Below, one piece after another: positions 50,304 through 61,300 of a DNA stretch of 64,000 nucleotides. The translations under genes and the position numbers were made by a program. Below the pieces are notes generated by a model, which was not told where the DNA came from, did no database searches, and saw only the letters and a program-made list of their open reading frames with translations. The stretch spans positions 21,876,521-21,940,520 of the forward strand of contig NC_067124.1 in the NCBI RefSeq assembly GCF_021347895.1, read 5' to 3'. Numbering within the stretch: position 1 is the first letter of the stretch; the number at the start of each line of letters is the position of its first letter. Source of the DNA: Acanthochromis polyacanthus (Eukaryota > Chordata > Actinopteri > Pomacentridae).

Positions 50304-52625
50304 CTTTAAGAAGGACAAGAGGAACAAAACATTATTGACTGTAAGCAGCCTTGGCTAATAACAGAAACAGGATCTTTTCACCTAACCTAATCTGTACAAG
50401 TGCTTTTAAATTCTAATCTGCAGTGTTTTAATGAGCTTTATGCATGTCCAGTAATGTGCAACACATAAAGCCACACTCTCTACACCGTGACAAACTGCCT
50501 CAGCTCATCAGGTTATACTAGTCCAAGTTTCTGCAATCCAGTCAAAGATCAGTGGCGTGTTTATCAGTTTTTCTGACAGCAAATCTCTCTGCATCAGAAG
50601 ATAACAGCATACAGTTTCAGGTTTCAGCTTTAAAAATCGGAATCTTTAACAAATATGTAGCCACATTCTTGGACGACAAACACATGAAAGCCCTTCTGGT
50701 TGTATACAGCATCAAACAGTATTTTAGGCTCCAATTATTGCTCCCTGAACAGACTTCTTTGAACTATACAAGTGGGAACGGGATAAGCAAGGCAAAGATG
50801 TGCTTTTTTCAAAAACAAATTCAGGTGAAGACAAATTCTAAACTTTAATGTTCTGTTGAGGCAGAGACAACACATTAGTCTCATTTCACAGTATTTTTTT
50901 CTAACAGTAACCTGTTAGCATAAGGATTTCACTGTGATTATACATAGGAGGAATCTGATTAAAAACACAAATTCTAAGTCTGTTTAAAACATTTTTTGCA
51001 TGTATATCATTATTTAGCAAAGAGTTGCTATATTTCTCAAACCTGTCATGTTCATAAGCAAACAAATCAGGAAAAAATACATAAAAGCAAAAATCAGTTT
51101 CATTCTCCTCCTTATTTTTTGCTATTCTGGAATTATTGTTAGGTGTAATTATATATATAGTGGGATTAGTAAGACATCAACATGACAGAGAAAAATGCAA
51201 CATTAAACAAGAGTGGATCCAGAAATACAGATTCTAACATCTGCCTTCTGTAAGGTCAATTTCAGATCATAACCAAGAGCACTTGCAAAAACAGCATTTT
51301 GGGTGGAGTGGTGTGTGTGCATGTGTGTGCTTGCTGCTGTATACACATAAAAGCATGAGTGTATCATTCTAGATCACAAGAAGACTGGGCCTGCAATCTG
51401 ACTAACTGTAACAGCATAAGCTGGCACAAGAGAGTCCTGTTCTTTAATAATACCCTATACCATTATACAGCCTGTATGCAAAGAAACGCTATGAATCTCT
51501 TATCAATCAAGTCTCACTCACTTTGAAAACTGCTAACATATCGTGGAGGTTTTCCCTTCATATCATGCAGACTCTCACACATAACAGCGCACACTCAGTC
51601 CCACTCTTACTCACACAGGCTGATATTTTTAACTCCACATTGCAGGTAAAAGAGTCTTCTACCTTCTGGACTGCATCAGTCACAGCATCAGAGTGCAGCG
51701 CTGAATCCAGCACTATGAATAAAATATGTTTCTAATCTAGCCTCTGAGGAGAGACAACATGTTTTTCAGGGTTTTATTTTAGCTGCTGCCTTTCTGGGTT
51801 CAATTCACATTCAAGAATTTTCTTCCATCTCCACCTGGGGACTGGTTTATCTGACAATGTGCACAGTGCTTAAAATGAGCAAAATGCATGTCCTTATCTT
51901 TCCTTGATGCACCATTTTTGTACATTATCTTAAGGTTTACTCAGTGAGAAGATTTAGCAGAAATTTACATGAACCGTATCTTTTGTTCTTTCTACATAGT
52001 TATTACATTTTATGCATGAATTATCTCGCCTGTCTGGAACTATACTTTAAAGGTGACAGCACCAAATTATATTTTCACAAACCAGCACAAGCTGAGAAAA
52101 AAAAAGACAACCGAACTACTTCAGGTTGAGCTACTGATGTGAGATCAAATAGGCCTTTTTCTAAGACGGGTAATAAATCAGCATCTCCATGAAAACGCAT
52201 TGCATTTCATATATTTGATGGTCAACACTCTGTATGGCTGCAAACACAGTCTATGCTAAACCAAATAAAGCTGTATTAGCCAATGGGGATTCAAACAGTG
52301 ATACCAGCAGAAATTCAAATTAATAGTATTAGATGCAAATATACCACACCAAAAGGAGCTCTTTTGCAAACCAACATACTTGCTAATAACATGCAAAAAA
52401 AATCCATATGCATTGTCTACATGGGAGAGCTGACAACTGAAACAATGTCTGATCTGTCATATGTGTACTCATAGTAAGAGAGTTTAACTGCAAGAATCTC
52501 TTTGCACAGTTTAAATAAGCATCAACGTAAATGCAGGCGGCATTAATGAATTCAACATCCCCAAGTTTTCTCCTACTGAAGTTAGTTTAGAACGTAAGAA
52601 GACAACCTAGATAGGACACCCGTAC
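50304..52625 (-). other. slc9a1: slc9a1 intron 5
   Basis: A 2.3-kb AT-rich intron with a short GT-rich patch near 51308-51330. I recognise no exon or defined mobile element. Confidence 0.88.
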
Positions 52626-52828
52626 CTGAACGAAGACAGTGAAGAAGATAACAGTGATGATGGCAGTGAGGAACATCTTTCTCATGGGAAAGTGGTCCTC
52701 GTTCAGCAGGAAGCCAAGGGAGAAAGCAATGGCACCTCGCAGGCCACCGTAGGCTATAATGAACTGATCCTTGGTGGTGAGCTTGACAATGCGGAACTTG
52801 TTGATCACAAAGGTCAGACCAACCACAC
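52626..52828 (-). CDS. slc9a1: NHE1 exon 5: transport-domain helices with the GGLRGA motif
   Basis: Two bases complete Gly, then 67 codons: [20 protein letters not shown], then [61 protein letters not shown] contains the helix break and the conserved Arg (human Arg458) that are essential for transport and pH response in NHE1. [15 protein letters not shown] is the last core helix. Only the short loop [11 protein letters not shown] differs notably from human LDKKHFPMCDL. The acceptor is cttcccag and the donor gtacgg. Confidence 0.97.
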
Positions 52829-53835
52829 CTGGGAAGGAAAACAAGACAATTAATTTGGCTTCATATGTCAGACACATAATGAGTCCATAACAGACCGAGT
52901 TAAGCAGTTTTACATTTTGTGTCGCATTCAATTTTGCATTTTCATGGACAACTCATTTCTACTCAGTTGTTTAAACATAAATTACTAGTGAAATGAGTGC
53001 TGCTTGGAAGATAGAAAAACACTACACTAGTAAAACTGTACTATGCTAAAGCATGCTTAGGATAGTAGTTGGCAGTAAGACAACTAATATTTGATTGATC
53101 TTTAAAAAAAAAAAAAAAAACATAAAACCTGCAAAACACTTGAAATGTCTCTACCAAAAAAAGAACCTGGAATTATTTTCCATCACAGCATATTCCATCG
53201 TGATGGAAGCAAGATGTGTGTGATTATTGACTGATTTTGATCTACAAATCATTACCTTCTGAGGATGAAAACGATAATTAAACAACAAAACACTCCTCAT
53301 GACTTGTTCACTTTCAATTTCTCTCTGACAAACACGAGTGTCGAGTATGACAAATCAGCAACAAAGGAACTCCTGACATTCCGAAGTCAATGAGGAAGTC
53401 CTCAGCAGCTCTCACACACCATCAGCCATGTGATGAAACATGATGGCAACATTTACTCCAGTCATTACTCCCAGTTCCCTTATTCAGATTATGACCTTTT
53501 TATGTACAAAATACTCCCCCTTTATATTGTACTACTATATGTTTTTCCATTTGAAGGCAAAGAAACTTTAATTTTGAGCTTTCTGATTTATTTTTAGCCC
53601 TTGAAATGGCAACTTAGTTAAACCAAAAGCACTTCAAAATAAAACCTGAAATGGCTGTCTCATATAAACATTTTTCTATAAAAGTCAGTCAAAATATTAC
53701 ACAGACATACCATGAATTAAGTCCATAAACCCACAATATAACAAACATCCTTCTTTTGTTGCATGACATTACTTCCCAGCATTGCACTATTGCATTTATT
53801 TGAAGAAGTGGTGAAAATACTGTTATAGAGCTGAC
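52829..53835 (-). other. slc9a1: slc9a1 intron 4
   Basis: A 1.0-kb intron with donor gtcagc (weaker than the other donors of this gene) and acceptor cttcccag. It contains a poly-A run at 53103-53120 and nothing else recognisable. Confidence 0.88.
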
Positions 53836-54053
53836 CTATGACTCGCGCAACCAGACACAGAATGACAGTGACAGTGACGAAGGTCCAGTTCCAGGCATGA
53901 GGTCCGTCCACTGTGGCCACGCCCAGAAAGATGAAGATTAGTGTCTCACTGACGCTGCTCCACATTTTCAGAAAGTATTTGATGGTGGTGTGTGACTTGT
54001 GGGATATGTTAGCCTCCACATAGGGTCGCATCACCGCTCCACATGCTATTAAC
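53836..54053 (-). CDS. slc9a1: NHE1 exon 4: transmembrane helices of the antiporter core
   Basis: 218 nt: one base completes Ala, then 72 codons and one base of Gly. Reads [60 protein letters not shown] and so on to CLVARVI. The run [37 protein letters not shown] is identical to human NHE1; it carries SETLIF and the loop between discontinuous helices that lines the ion pathway. After FLG, the short external loop and the next helix are more variable. The acceptor is ctctctag; the donor gtcagc is non-optimal. Confidence 0.97.
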
Positions 54054-56271
54054 CTAGAGAGAAAAGAGGCAAATGTCAGCTCAGCTGAAAGGTTGGAACA
54101 TGAGTGAATGTAGAGGACGTACAAAACATTTTAACAGTTTGCTTGTTTCTAAACTTGCTCCTTGGAAATCCAAATCAAAACACCGTTGAACACATTAGTA
54201 AAATTAAGCCAATTAACACAAATCTTTAAATTTCTAAGGGAAAATGCAGTATAGACAAAGTGGTAGTTTGAGTTGTGTAGTCGGCAGCAGTGACATCATA
54301 GTTTTTCACTAAAGCAGAGATCCGGATACCGAGCTTGAGTTCCTCCCTGTCTGGTGACCACTTCTCTGTTCCATGCTAGAGTCATGCAATGTTTGTCTGT
54401 CAAAAATGTGGAGGCCAACAACAACCATCATCTGTGTCCCATAAACCACAGCAGCTGCTCAACATTCACCGGCATTCCTCCTCCATGTCAATATTGGTCT
54501 GGCTTTCAAGACATTAGAGAAATGATGAAAAGAATTTACACCAGTAAGCCGATTCAATCCACGTTTGTGAGCAATTGATAGGGAAAAGCCAAATCCAGAT
54601 TTTGATGCGAGGTGCAATGAGACAGCCAGAGGCTTCACAGGGGATTGTCCTTGAAGCTACACAGCCACTGGCCCTGACACAAGGGGGAAAGACTCTGTAT
54701 ATCAGCCCCTTCTGTCAGCAACATCAATAGCAGCTAAATCCTTAAACACAAAATGGAATGCTTCGCACTGGAGAAGCTGATGAAATGGCACCTCAGAGAA
54801 TTTTGAGATGCCAATAAATCCGGGCTTGGTGTAGGTGGCGTTAGATCAGATTAATTCATTATACCACTGGTTATACGGAGCGTAGTCTGTCAGAGCTGAA
54901 ATAAGAGTTTCCCTCCAGTGGCAAGGTCACATACAGAACATGATGTAAATCTCTGAGGAAAGAGCCATATGTCAAAACTTTACATTACAGAGAGGACAAA
55001 AAGCTCTGGAGTGTTTCACAGATACCAGAGAGCAGACATGATGCAGTAGATCTTCAACTGTTAAATGCTGAACCAACACACTGTAGCTCAGGGGCTCAAC
55101 TCAGGCACCCTCTAGTCTGATGTGTTTTATTTCTAGAGCTAACTGTACTAAAACTACGTGGCCTCATTGTTCTAATGAGAGTTAAGACGCCTACTGAATG
55201 CAAACAGTATGTACCTAAAACACAGTACACAAAAGATATTTGGGAACTGGGAAAGCACACTGAGGCTGTTTTTTTCTAAAAATTGGTAAAAACAGGAAAC
55301 AATGACTCATTGCTTGTAGATTAAACAGACAATTACACAGTGAATGCATCACATTAAAGCCACTTACAGATAAAATGCAAATGGAAATCATGCACATTAC
55401 TTAGTCACGTATCACAGCTACCCACAGCGCCCAAATAATCTGCTGCCAATGTTCTAGTGTCATGACATGAAGGGGAAGTATACAACAACCTTTGAGTTGA
55501 ATAAAAATATGGAAACACAAGGCAAAGGTGATTACATTTCTGGTCAATATATCTAAATGTTTTCCAATCCTACTTATTTTTTATAGCCAAAGCCCAAGAA
55601 GAATTATTCTCATGTTCTCTGGCAAACAATCTTGTAGTTTTGTGAGCCATGATTTTCTTCTTGGACAGCCATAGAGGCTAACCCCATCTAATGTCCTTCA
55701 CGCTGTTTGGATAGTCACTGTAACACCAGTTTCCATGACAGCATAGCCACTAGGCCCCTCTGTTATTGCTAGTATGGGTCCTTCTGTACCTCCTCTGTAC
55801 CACTGAGGAAACTGTTTCAGCTGTGTTTCTGTAGTCTAATGTTCTTGTTCAATCTCCCATCTTTATAAAGTCTCACTATCTGGTTTCTTACTTATTCAGG
55901 CAATTCATTACCATCTGAACAGAAAAAAATTGAGAAAGTTTAAGTGTTCACAGCTTATTTTAAAACTCTGAACATGGAAGTCGCATCAACTGGAGATTGC
56001 ATGTATAATCATTTTTGTTGCAGTGGTCTCAGATTACCTACTTAAGTTAGGCTGAGGTTGTACTTTGGTAATCATAAATTCAGTGTAGTCTATTTAACAT
56101 CTTTTCAACTATCCCTACAATGAAATACCATATAAATCTATTCAACAATAAGGCTATTTTTGTATGATACAATTTTTACTTGTTCAACATTTAGTGATTT
56201 TGCACGAAAGAGAACTCAGTTTGTTCTCTACTGTATCCACAGAAGATTCTGAAAATGTGTAACTCCACTGG

Positions 56272-56303
<32 letters not shown>

Positions 56304-56342
56304 TCTCTATTTGACTGTCTACAGAACAATCTGCAAACTTAC
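54054..56342 (-). other. slc9a1: slc9a1 intron 3
   Basis: A 2.3-kb intron. A CT microsatellite (56272-56308; GA in transcript sense) lies about 35 nt downstream of the exon 3 donor gtaagt. No additional exon is recognised. Confidence 0.88.
56272..56308. repeat. CT microsatellite next to the exon 3 donor
   Basis: About 37 bases of CT dinucleotide with one CC interruption. On the transcribed strand it is a GA-rich purine tract that begins roughly 35 nt inside intron 3. Confidence 0.95.
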
Positions 56343-56593
56343 GCCATGATGCCGGAGAGGTGGAATATTTCAGCTGACAAGTAGGCCATGTAGCTGTACA
56401 CAAAGACAAACAGTGGCTCGATGACACGCGTATGGGAAGTGAAGCGCGAGGTGAAGGCAGCCAGGATTCCATAGATAGCTCCTACTAGAACACCACCCAG
56501 AGCAACTACAAGGAAGGAGATGACTCCCAAGATGCCGTCCAACAATGTCACTGTGCCAACACCTGCATACTCCTCAAAAAGGTGGTACAGCAC
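56343..56593 (-). CDS. slc9a1: NHE1 exon 3: transport-domain helices
   Basis: Starts in phase 0 with [20 protein letters not shown] and continues [63 protein letters not shown] plus two bases of Ala. Human reads [83 protein letters not shown]. Only the short loop after FEE is shortened and diverged. The first codon is GTG (Val), preceded by acceptor ttgtag, so the exon must be joined to exon 2; it is not a start. The donor is gtaagt. Confidence 0.97.
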
Positions 56594-57855
56594 CTACAAC
56601 AGGGAGGAATAGTAGAAAGGGGAGATAAAAAAGCGCGGGTTAATCAACATGACCAGATCACATCAGAATATAAAAAGAAGGATGCTGATTATGATATACG
56701 GCAAAGTGTTTACGACAACTTCTAAAAATGTATAAGGAAAATGCTAGTGCATAACATATACACTGTGCATCTATATTGACTGACTGCATTCAAGAGAGTT
56801 CATATGAAGGCTACTAAAAGTAGATCTGGCCTATGGAATAGTTTCACATTGTGCAAAGAAACAGAGTGAATGCCATAGCAGATCACATATCCATAACCAA
56901 AGCTCACATCATCAAGAATTCTGAACAGATACAGTTCACATTTTGTATTTGCAACATCAAACACAACATATAGCACGATGTGTAAGTCTTCTGTACTGCT
57001 TTTTTATTTATTTGTGTCAAATTGGCAAAAAGAGACTTTAAGTTGTGCACCAAGCACTTGCAAAGTATCCCAAATGGTGTTTACCAACTCCAGTAATCCC
57101 AAGTAGGTCAATCTACAAAATAATTTCCAAGCTCTTCTTGGATCATGAGCTTCCTCTTTGCCAATGGTGGGATAGCATCATCCAACCTTTATAAATGTGG
57201 AGTGGTGCCAGACTAGTAGCTGAACATATGACCTGTCGACGATGGCCCTGGAGAATGAGCAGGAAGAGTATAGAGGGGATATACTGAGGAGGCTATATGG
57301 AAATATTTAGCACAATGTTCACAAATACAAGTGTTGTGCTAGCTGATCACAAAACCCAAGTCCTTAAAACGAAAGTTGGGGCCTCTGAACAACACAAGCA
57401 CTGTCAGTAACTTGACACTGTAAATGGTGCTGCATTGGAAAAGGCCAGCTAACAGCTGGTATGCTGTCAGCTGAGAATGATTGTGTGCTGAGAGGCTAGA
57501 CAGCACATTATGGAACAAAATTTAATTCCACAATCTGATCTCATGATGAACACTCAGCTTTAAGCTTTACCACAGACTGCTATGTGAAACACCACAATTT
57601 TAATTAGTGCCAGGGAAAGGATTCTGGGTGGACGAGTAATATACAACTTTTAATTGTTTCTTGATGATGCTCTGTTTGGGGAAGAGCTCATACAATAACA
57701 CGGTATGATATGGTATCATATGTCTGCCTTTTATCTACCAGGCTGACTTTTCTAGCAAGCCAATGAAACAATGAAAGCATTTTTTCATAAGAAAATGGCA
57801 ACATGAAAGTCTCTACTTCACTACATTGCGTCTTCTTTCAGTTCCGGTAACTCAC
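56594..57855 (-). other. slc9a1: slc9a1 intron 2
   Basis: A 1.26-kb AT-rich intron (gtgagt...ttgtag). Nothing else is recognised. Confidence 0.88.
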
Positions 57856-58328
57856 CACAGTTACAGCATCATTGAGCAGCGATTCGCCAAACACCAGGAT
57901 GTGCAGCAGCTCATTGATGTGGATCTCCTCAAACACAGCAAGCACAGCAACGGGATCCACAGCAGAGATGATGGAGCCGAACAGCAAGCAAGGCAAAAGT
58001 TCTATTTGGTTGAGGCTTGATGGGTTGGCTGGCTGAATCTGAGTAACGCCATACAGCACGCCCCCGATGAAAAAGGCGTTCCACAAAGTCCCCACAACAG
58101 CAAACATCAGGATTGTGCCCAGGTTCTCCATGAATGGGCGGATGGGCAGGAAGTAGCCAGCATCCAGGATGATGGGGGGCAGCAGGCAGAGGAAGAACAA
58201 TCTAGAGTCCAGCACTGGCGGGACCTCCTCTCCAGCTAGTTTGATGAGGCCTCCCACCAGCAGGCCCACCACAATCAACAGGCAGCTCTCTGGCACGATG
58301 CTGGACAGGCGAGGAATCAGATGGAACC
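57856..58328 (-). CDS. slc9a1: Na+/H+ exchanger NHE1, exon 2: ion-binding half of the antiporter core
   Basis: NHE1 swaps one external Na+ for one internal H+ at the plasma membrane and controls cell pH and volume. This exon begins with two bases of Gly (phase 1) and encodes [29 protein letters not shown]..., then [37 protein letters not shown] and on to [42 protein letters not shown]. It includes [12 protein letters not shown], the amiloride/cariporide-sensitive helix, and the catalytic GESLLND segment with the ion-binding Asp of the 'ND' motif (human Asn266-Asp267) and Glu262. Identity to human SLC9A1 is very high except in the loops VGETPPFLQSD (here [12 protein letters not shown]) and the external loop after GGVLYGV, which is a few residues longer. 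The acceptor is attctccag and the donor gtgagt. Which teleost duplicate (a or b) this is cannot be decided here. Confidence 0.97.
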
Positions 58329-61300
58329 CTGGAGAATGAATGAAAACAAGACAAGTCGCAATGACATGTAGCGAAACAAGACAGAGGGAGGGAATTAAAT
58401 TAATTGTGTCAGTGTGTCTGCCTGATTGGTGCCTGTGCTTCAGCACCATATCTACGCATTAAAATCAAAATAACAAATTACAATAGCAATCCCCTGTGAC
58501 ATTCTACACCTGTAGCATGCAACTCCTCAGACAACTAATTCTAACTTGTGCTTTAGACATTGCAGCTACTTGAAAACGCAGAGCTTCCAGGAAAACAGAA
58601 TGGCTACTGCACCAACACAGCATGTAAATTGCAGTATAAAAGTCTGTTTTCTACACTGATAAGGTTTGCAGGAAATTGAAAGAGAAACACGTCTGATTTT
58701 TGCATAGGCTGTCCAGACATGTTAGAGCTTGCTTGTACTCATTTGCTTTTTTCAACTACTGCTGATATTCTCTTATCTTGAAGCTGAAAGTTGGATTTAG
58801 ATTATGAAAAGTGTACAGTTGGCAGTGTAGTTGCTGATGCCAACACCATGACCTTGTGAATTCGTGAAGGGAAAAAAATTAAAATAATATGCAAAGCATC
58901 ATTGCCAACAGATCTCAAATGACAGAGCAGCAAGACCAGGTTACAATTTAAACACATTTATCACGACCTTCCGTTCAGGAGATGAGAAAATAAGAAAGTG
59001 GTAGCAGTGAAGTGAAAAAAAAGAATCTTTCAACTTTCATCTTGCTTATGGGCGAATCCAATCTTCCAGGAGTTTCACATAACTGCGATAACTCATCTGC
59101 CATTGCTTGAGGCTGCATTGTTGACAGCACAGTTCTGTAGTACACTGTCAACAACTGTTTATGCTGATGCCTTTATGAGCAGGCAGATTTGACAACTGCC
59201 TGACCAGTGACCATGTTTTACTGTAAAAGCATGTCTTTTTGACTAACAGCTAGCTCAAGCATAGTAACTGAGTTTCACACAAAATCCTAAATACAGACTA
59301 TGCACGCACAGTGAGGTGACAGGACAACTGCAGCCTCTGAAAAATAGTAAACAAGAGGGAGATGAAGACTTCAAAAGGACAGCAGCCTGCATCTCATAGT
59401 GTGAAGTGTTTTCCCAGCTATATTTACACTACCCTACTGCAGCACACGACATGCCACTTTGTAGGTGGTGCTTTGCCAAATGACAACATGGTGGATTAAC
59501 ACTGGCACACAAGACATGCACAGAAATATGAACCAAGGGTACATGCTCACATGCTGGCGAAACAATCTTGTGAGGGTTGATAATATGGCATCGCGTATCA
59601 TTGAATAGATATAATCAGCGTGACCAGGGGAACAGTAAGTGGCATCACAGAAAACAATGCCATTTGAATAACACTGAATTTGACACATTTTGCAAGTTCA
59701 TGGCGTTTTGTGCAATCACAATCCCTGATGATAGATGCTCCCACATGGAAAATGACACCTTCATATTTCACACCCCAAAAAGATTCTGCAATCATCTGGA
59801 TGACACAATATGAACTATACTTTGCTGTGTTTGTCTATATAAGGGACCAAATAAGATGTGTTGACTGACTCATGTCAACAAGTTGTTTTTCATGTCCACC
59901 ATAACTTATAGCTGTTTTATGGAAGCATGTGGTTCGCCCAAGCCTATAATTTTAGATTCAAATGGCAATGTGTATATACACAGTGAATTTTAACCTATGG
60001 TGCTGTAATATTCTTACACAAACAAATCCACATGTTAAACTATCAATATGCACCTAAGCTACAAGATTCAAGAGCTTTGGGACAAGAACGAATGGTGCAG
60101 TGACAACAGCTCCATCTGGTACAGTAACTGCAGGGCGTGTTCTCCTTCCTGAGAAACGAGGGGAGGGACGGACAATTAAACAGCTCAGGCCTGCTCAGAT
60201 TTGCTTACATTTACACAATGTGGACAGTGGAGCAGCTAATTAATGCTCACTCATTAGCACATCCCACTTTGTTATGCAATTTTCTGGCCTTGCACACATT
60301 CTGCCTGTACATGAGCTTACCAATGCAAGCAAACAGATCATTTACATTACATGGATTTATTTGTATTCACAGTGTGTAAAAGTCCTGCACCAGAAATTCT
60401 ATTCAGGCATACAAACATCTGTGGTGGTGGCGTTTAAAGCTTTGGTAACTCGAAGACAACACTGTTAGTATTTCGGAACACAAGTTTAACAAGTGCATGT
60501 TTGTGGGTTACACAGCTGCATGCAGCTGGAGGTTTGGGGCTCTGAATAAAGACACAAAGAGAGGCTTTTTTTCTTTCATTGGTCTACAGGGACCTTACTT
60601 CCCCAAAATGAGATGTCAGAGCCCAAGTGCTCCCCTTCTTTCAAAGAACTTCATTAGAAAACAAGCTCCACCCTCTACTCCCAAGAGGCTCAGCAGTCAG
60701 GTGGGTTAACAAAGATATTCTGTCATAAGTGCTTGATGACAATAAACAAATCTCTTATGTGACTTCCCTTTACAACAAGTCTGGTGAGCAGGATGTACAT
60801 TCTGTAGCTATCTCTGAGACTATTGAAAGGACAAAATCCCTTCAGAAGACCGCATCAATCTGGTCACTGGAGGCTTCCAAATGAAAGGTAAATTAGCACC
60901 ATAAATTAGCACCTCAATGGTCACAACATCACAAATCCCACAGACATTGTTATTTAATTAGAAAGCCATGTCTAAATGTGTTAGAGTTATCAACACTACA
61001 GAGACCACTGTTGCTTGAAAAACTGCCAGCTAAATGGTTCTCGGCTGTACAGACTAGACTACAGTGAAAGGTCTTCCTTAGAAACTATGCCCATGATAGT
61101 GTTTGACATAAAAATTCTGATAGGAACTATGGAAATTCATATCTGTTTGCTATTCCAAAAGAATGCAGAATTTATATGCTACAAAATCTAGCATTTTCTT
61201 TATTAGAAAGCAGGTTTGTTCAACCTATGATAAGGTAAAAGATGGCAACAAGGTGTTATAAGAATGACAGAATCTCAATCTGCTAAAAAATATTTTAGCA

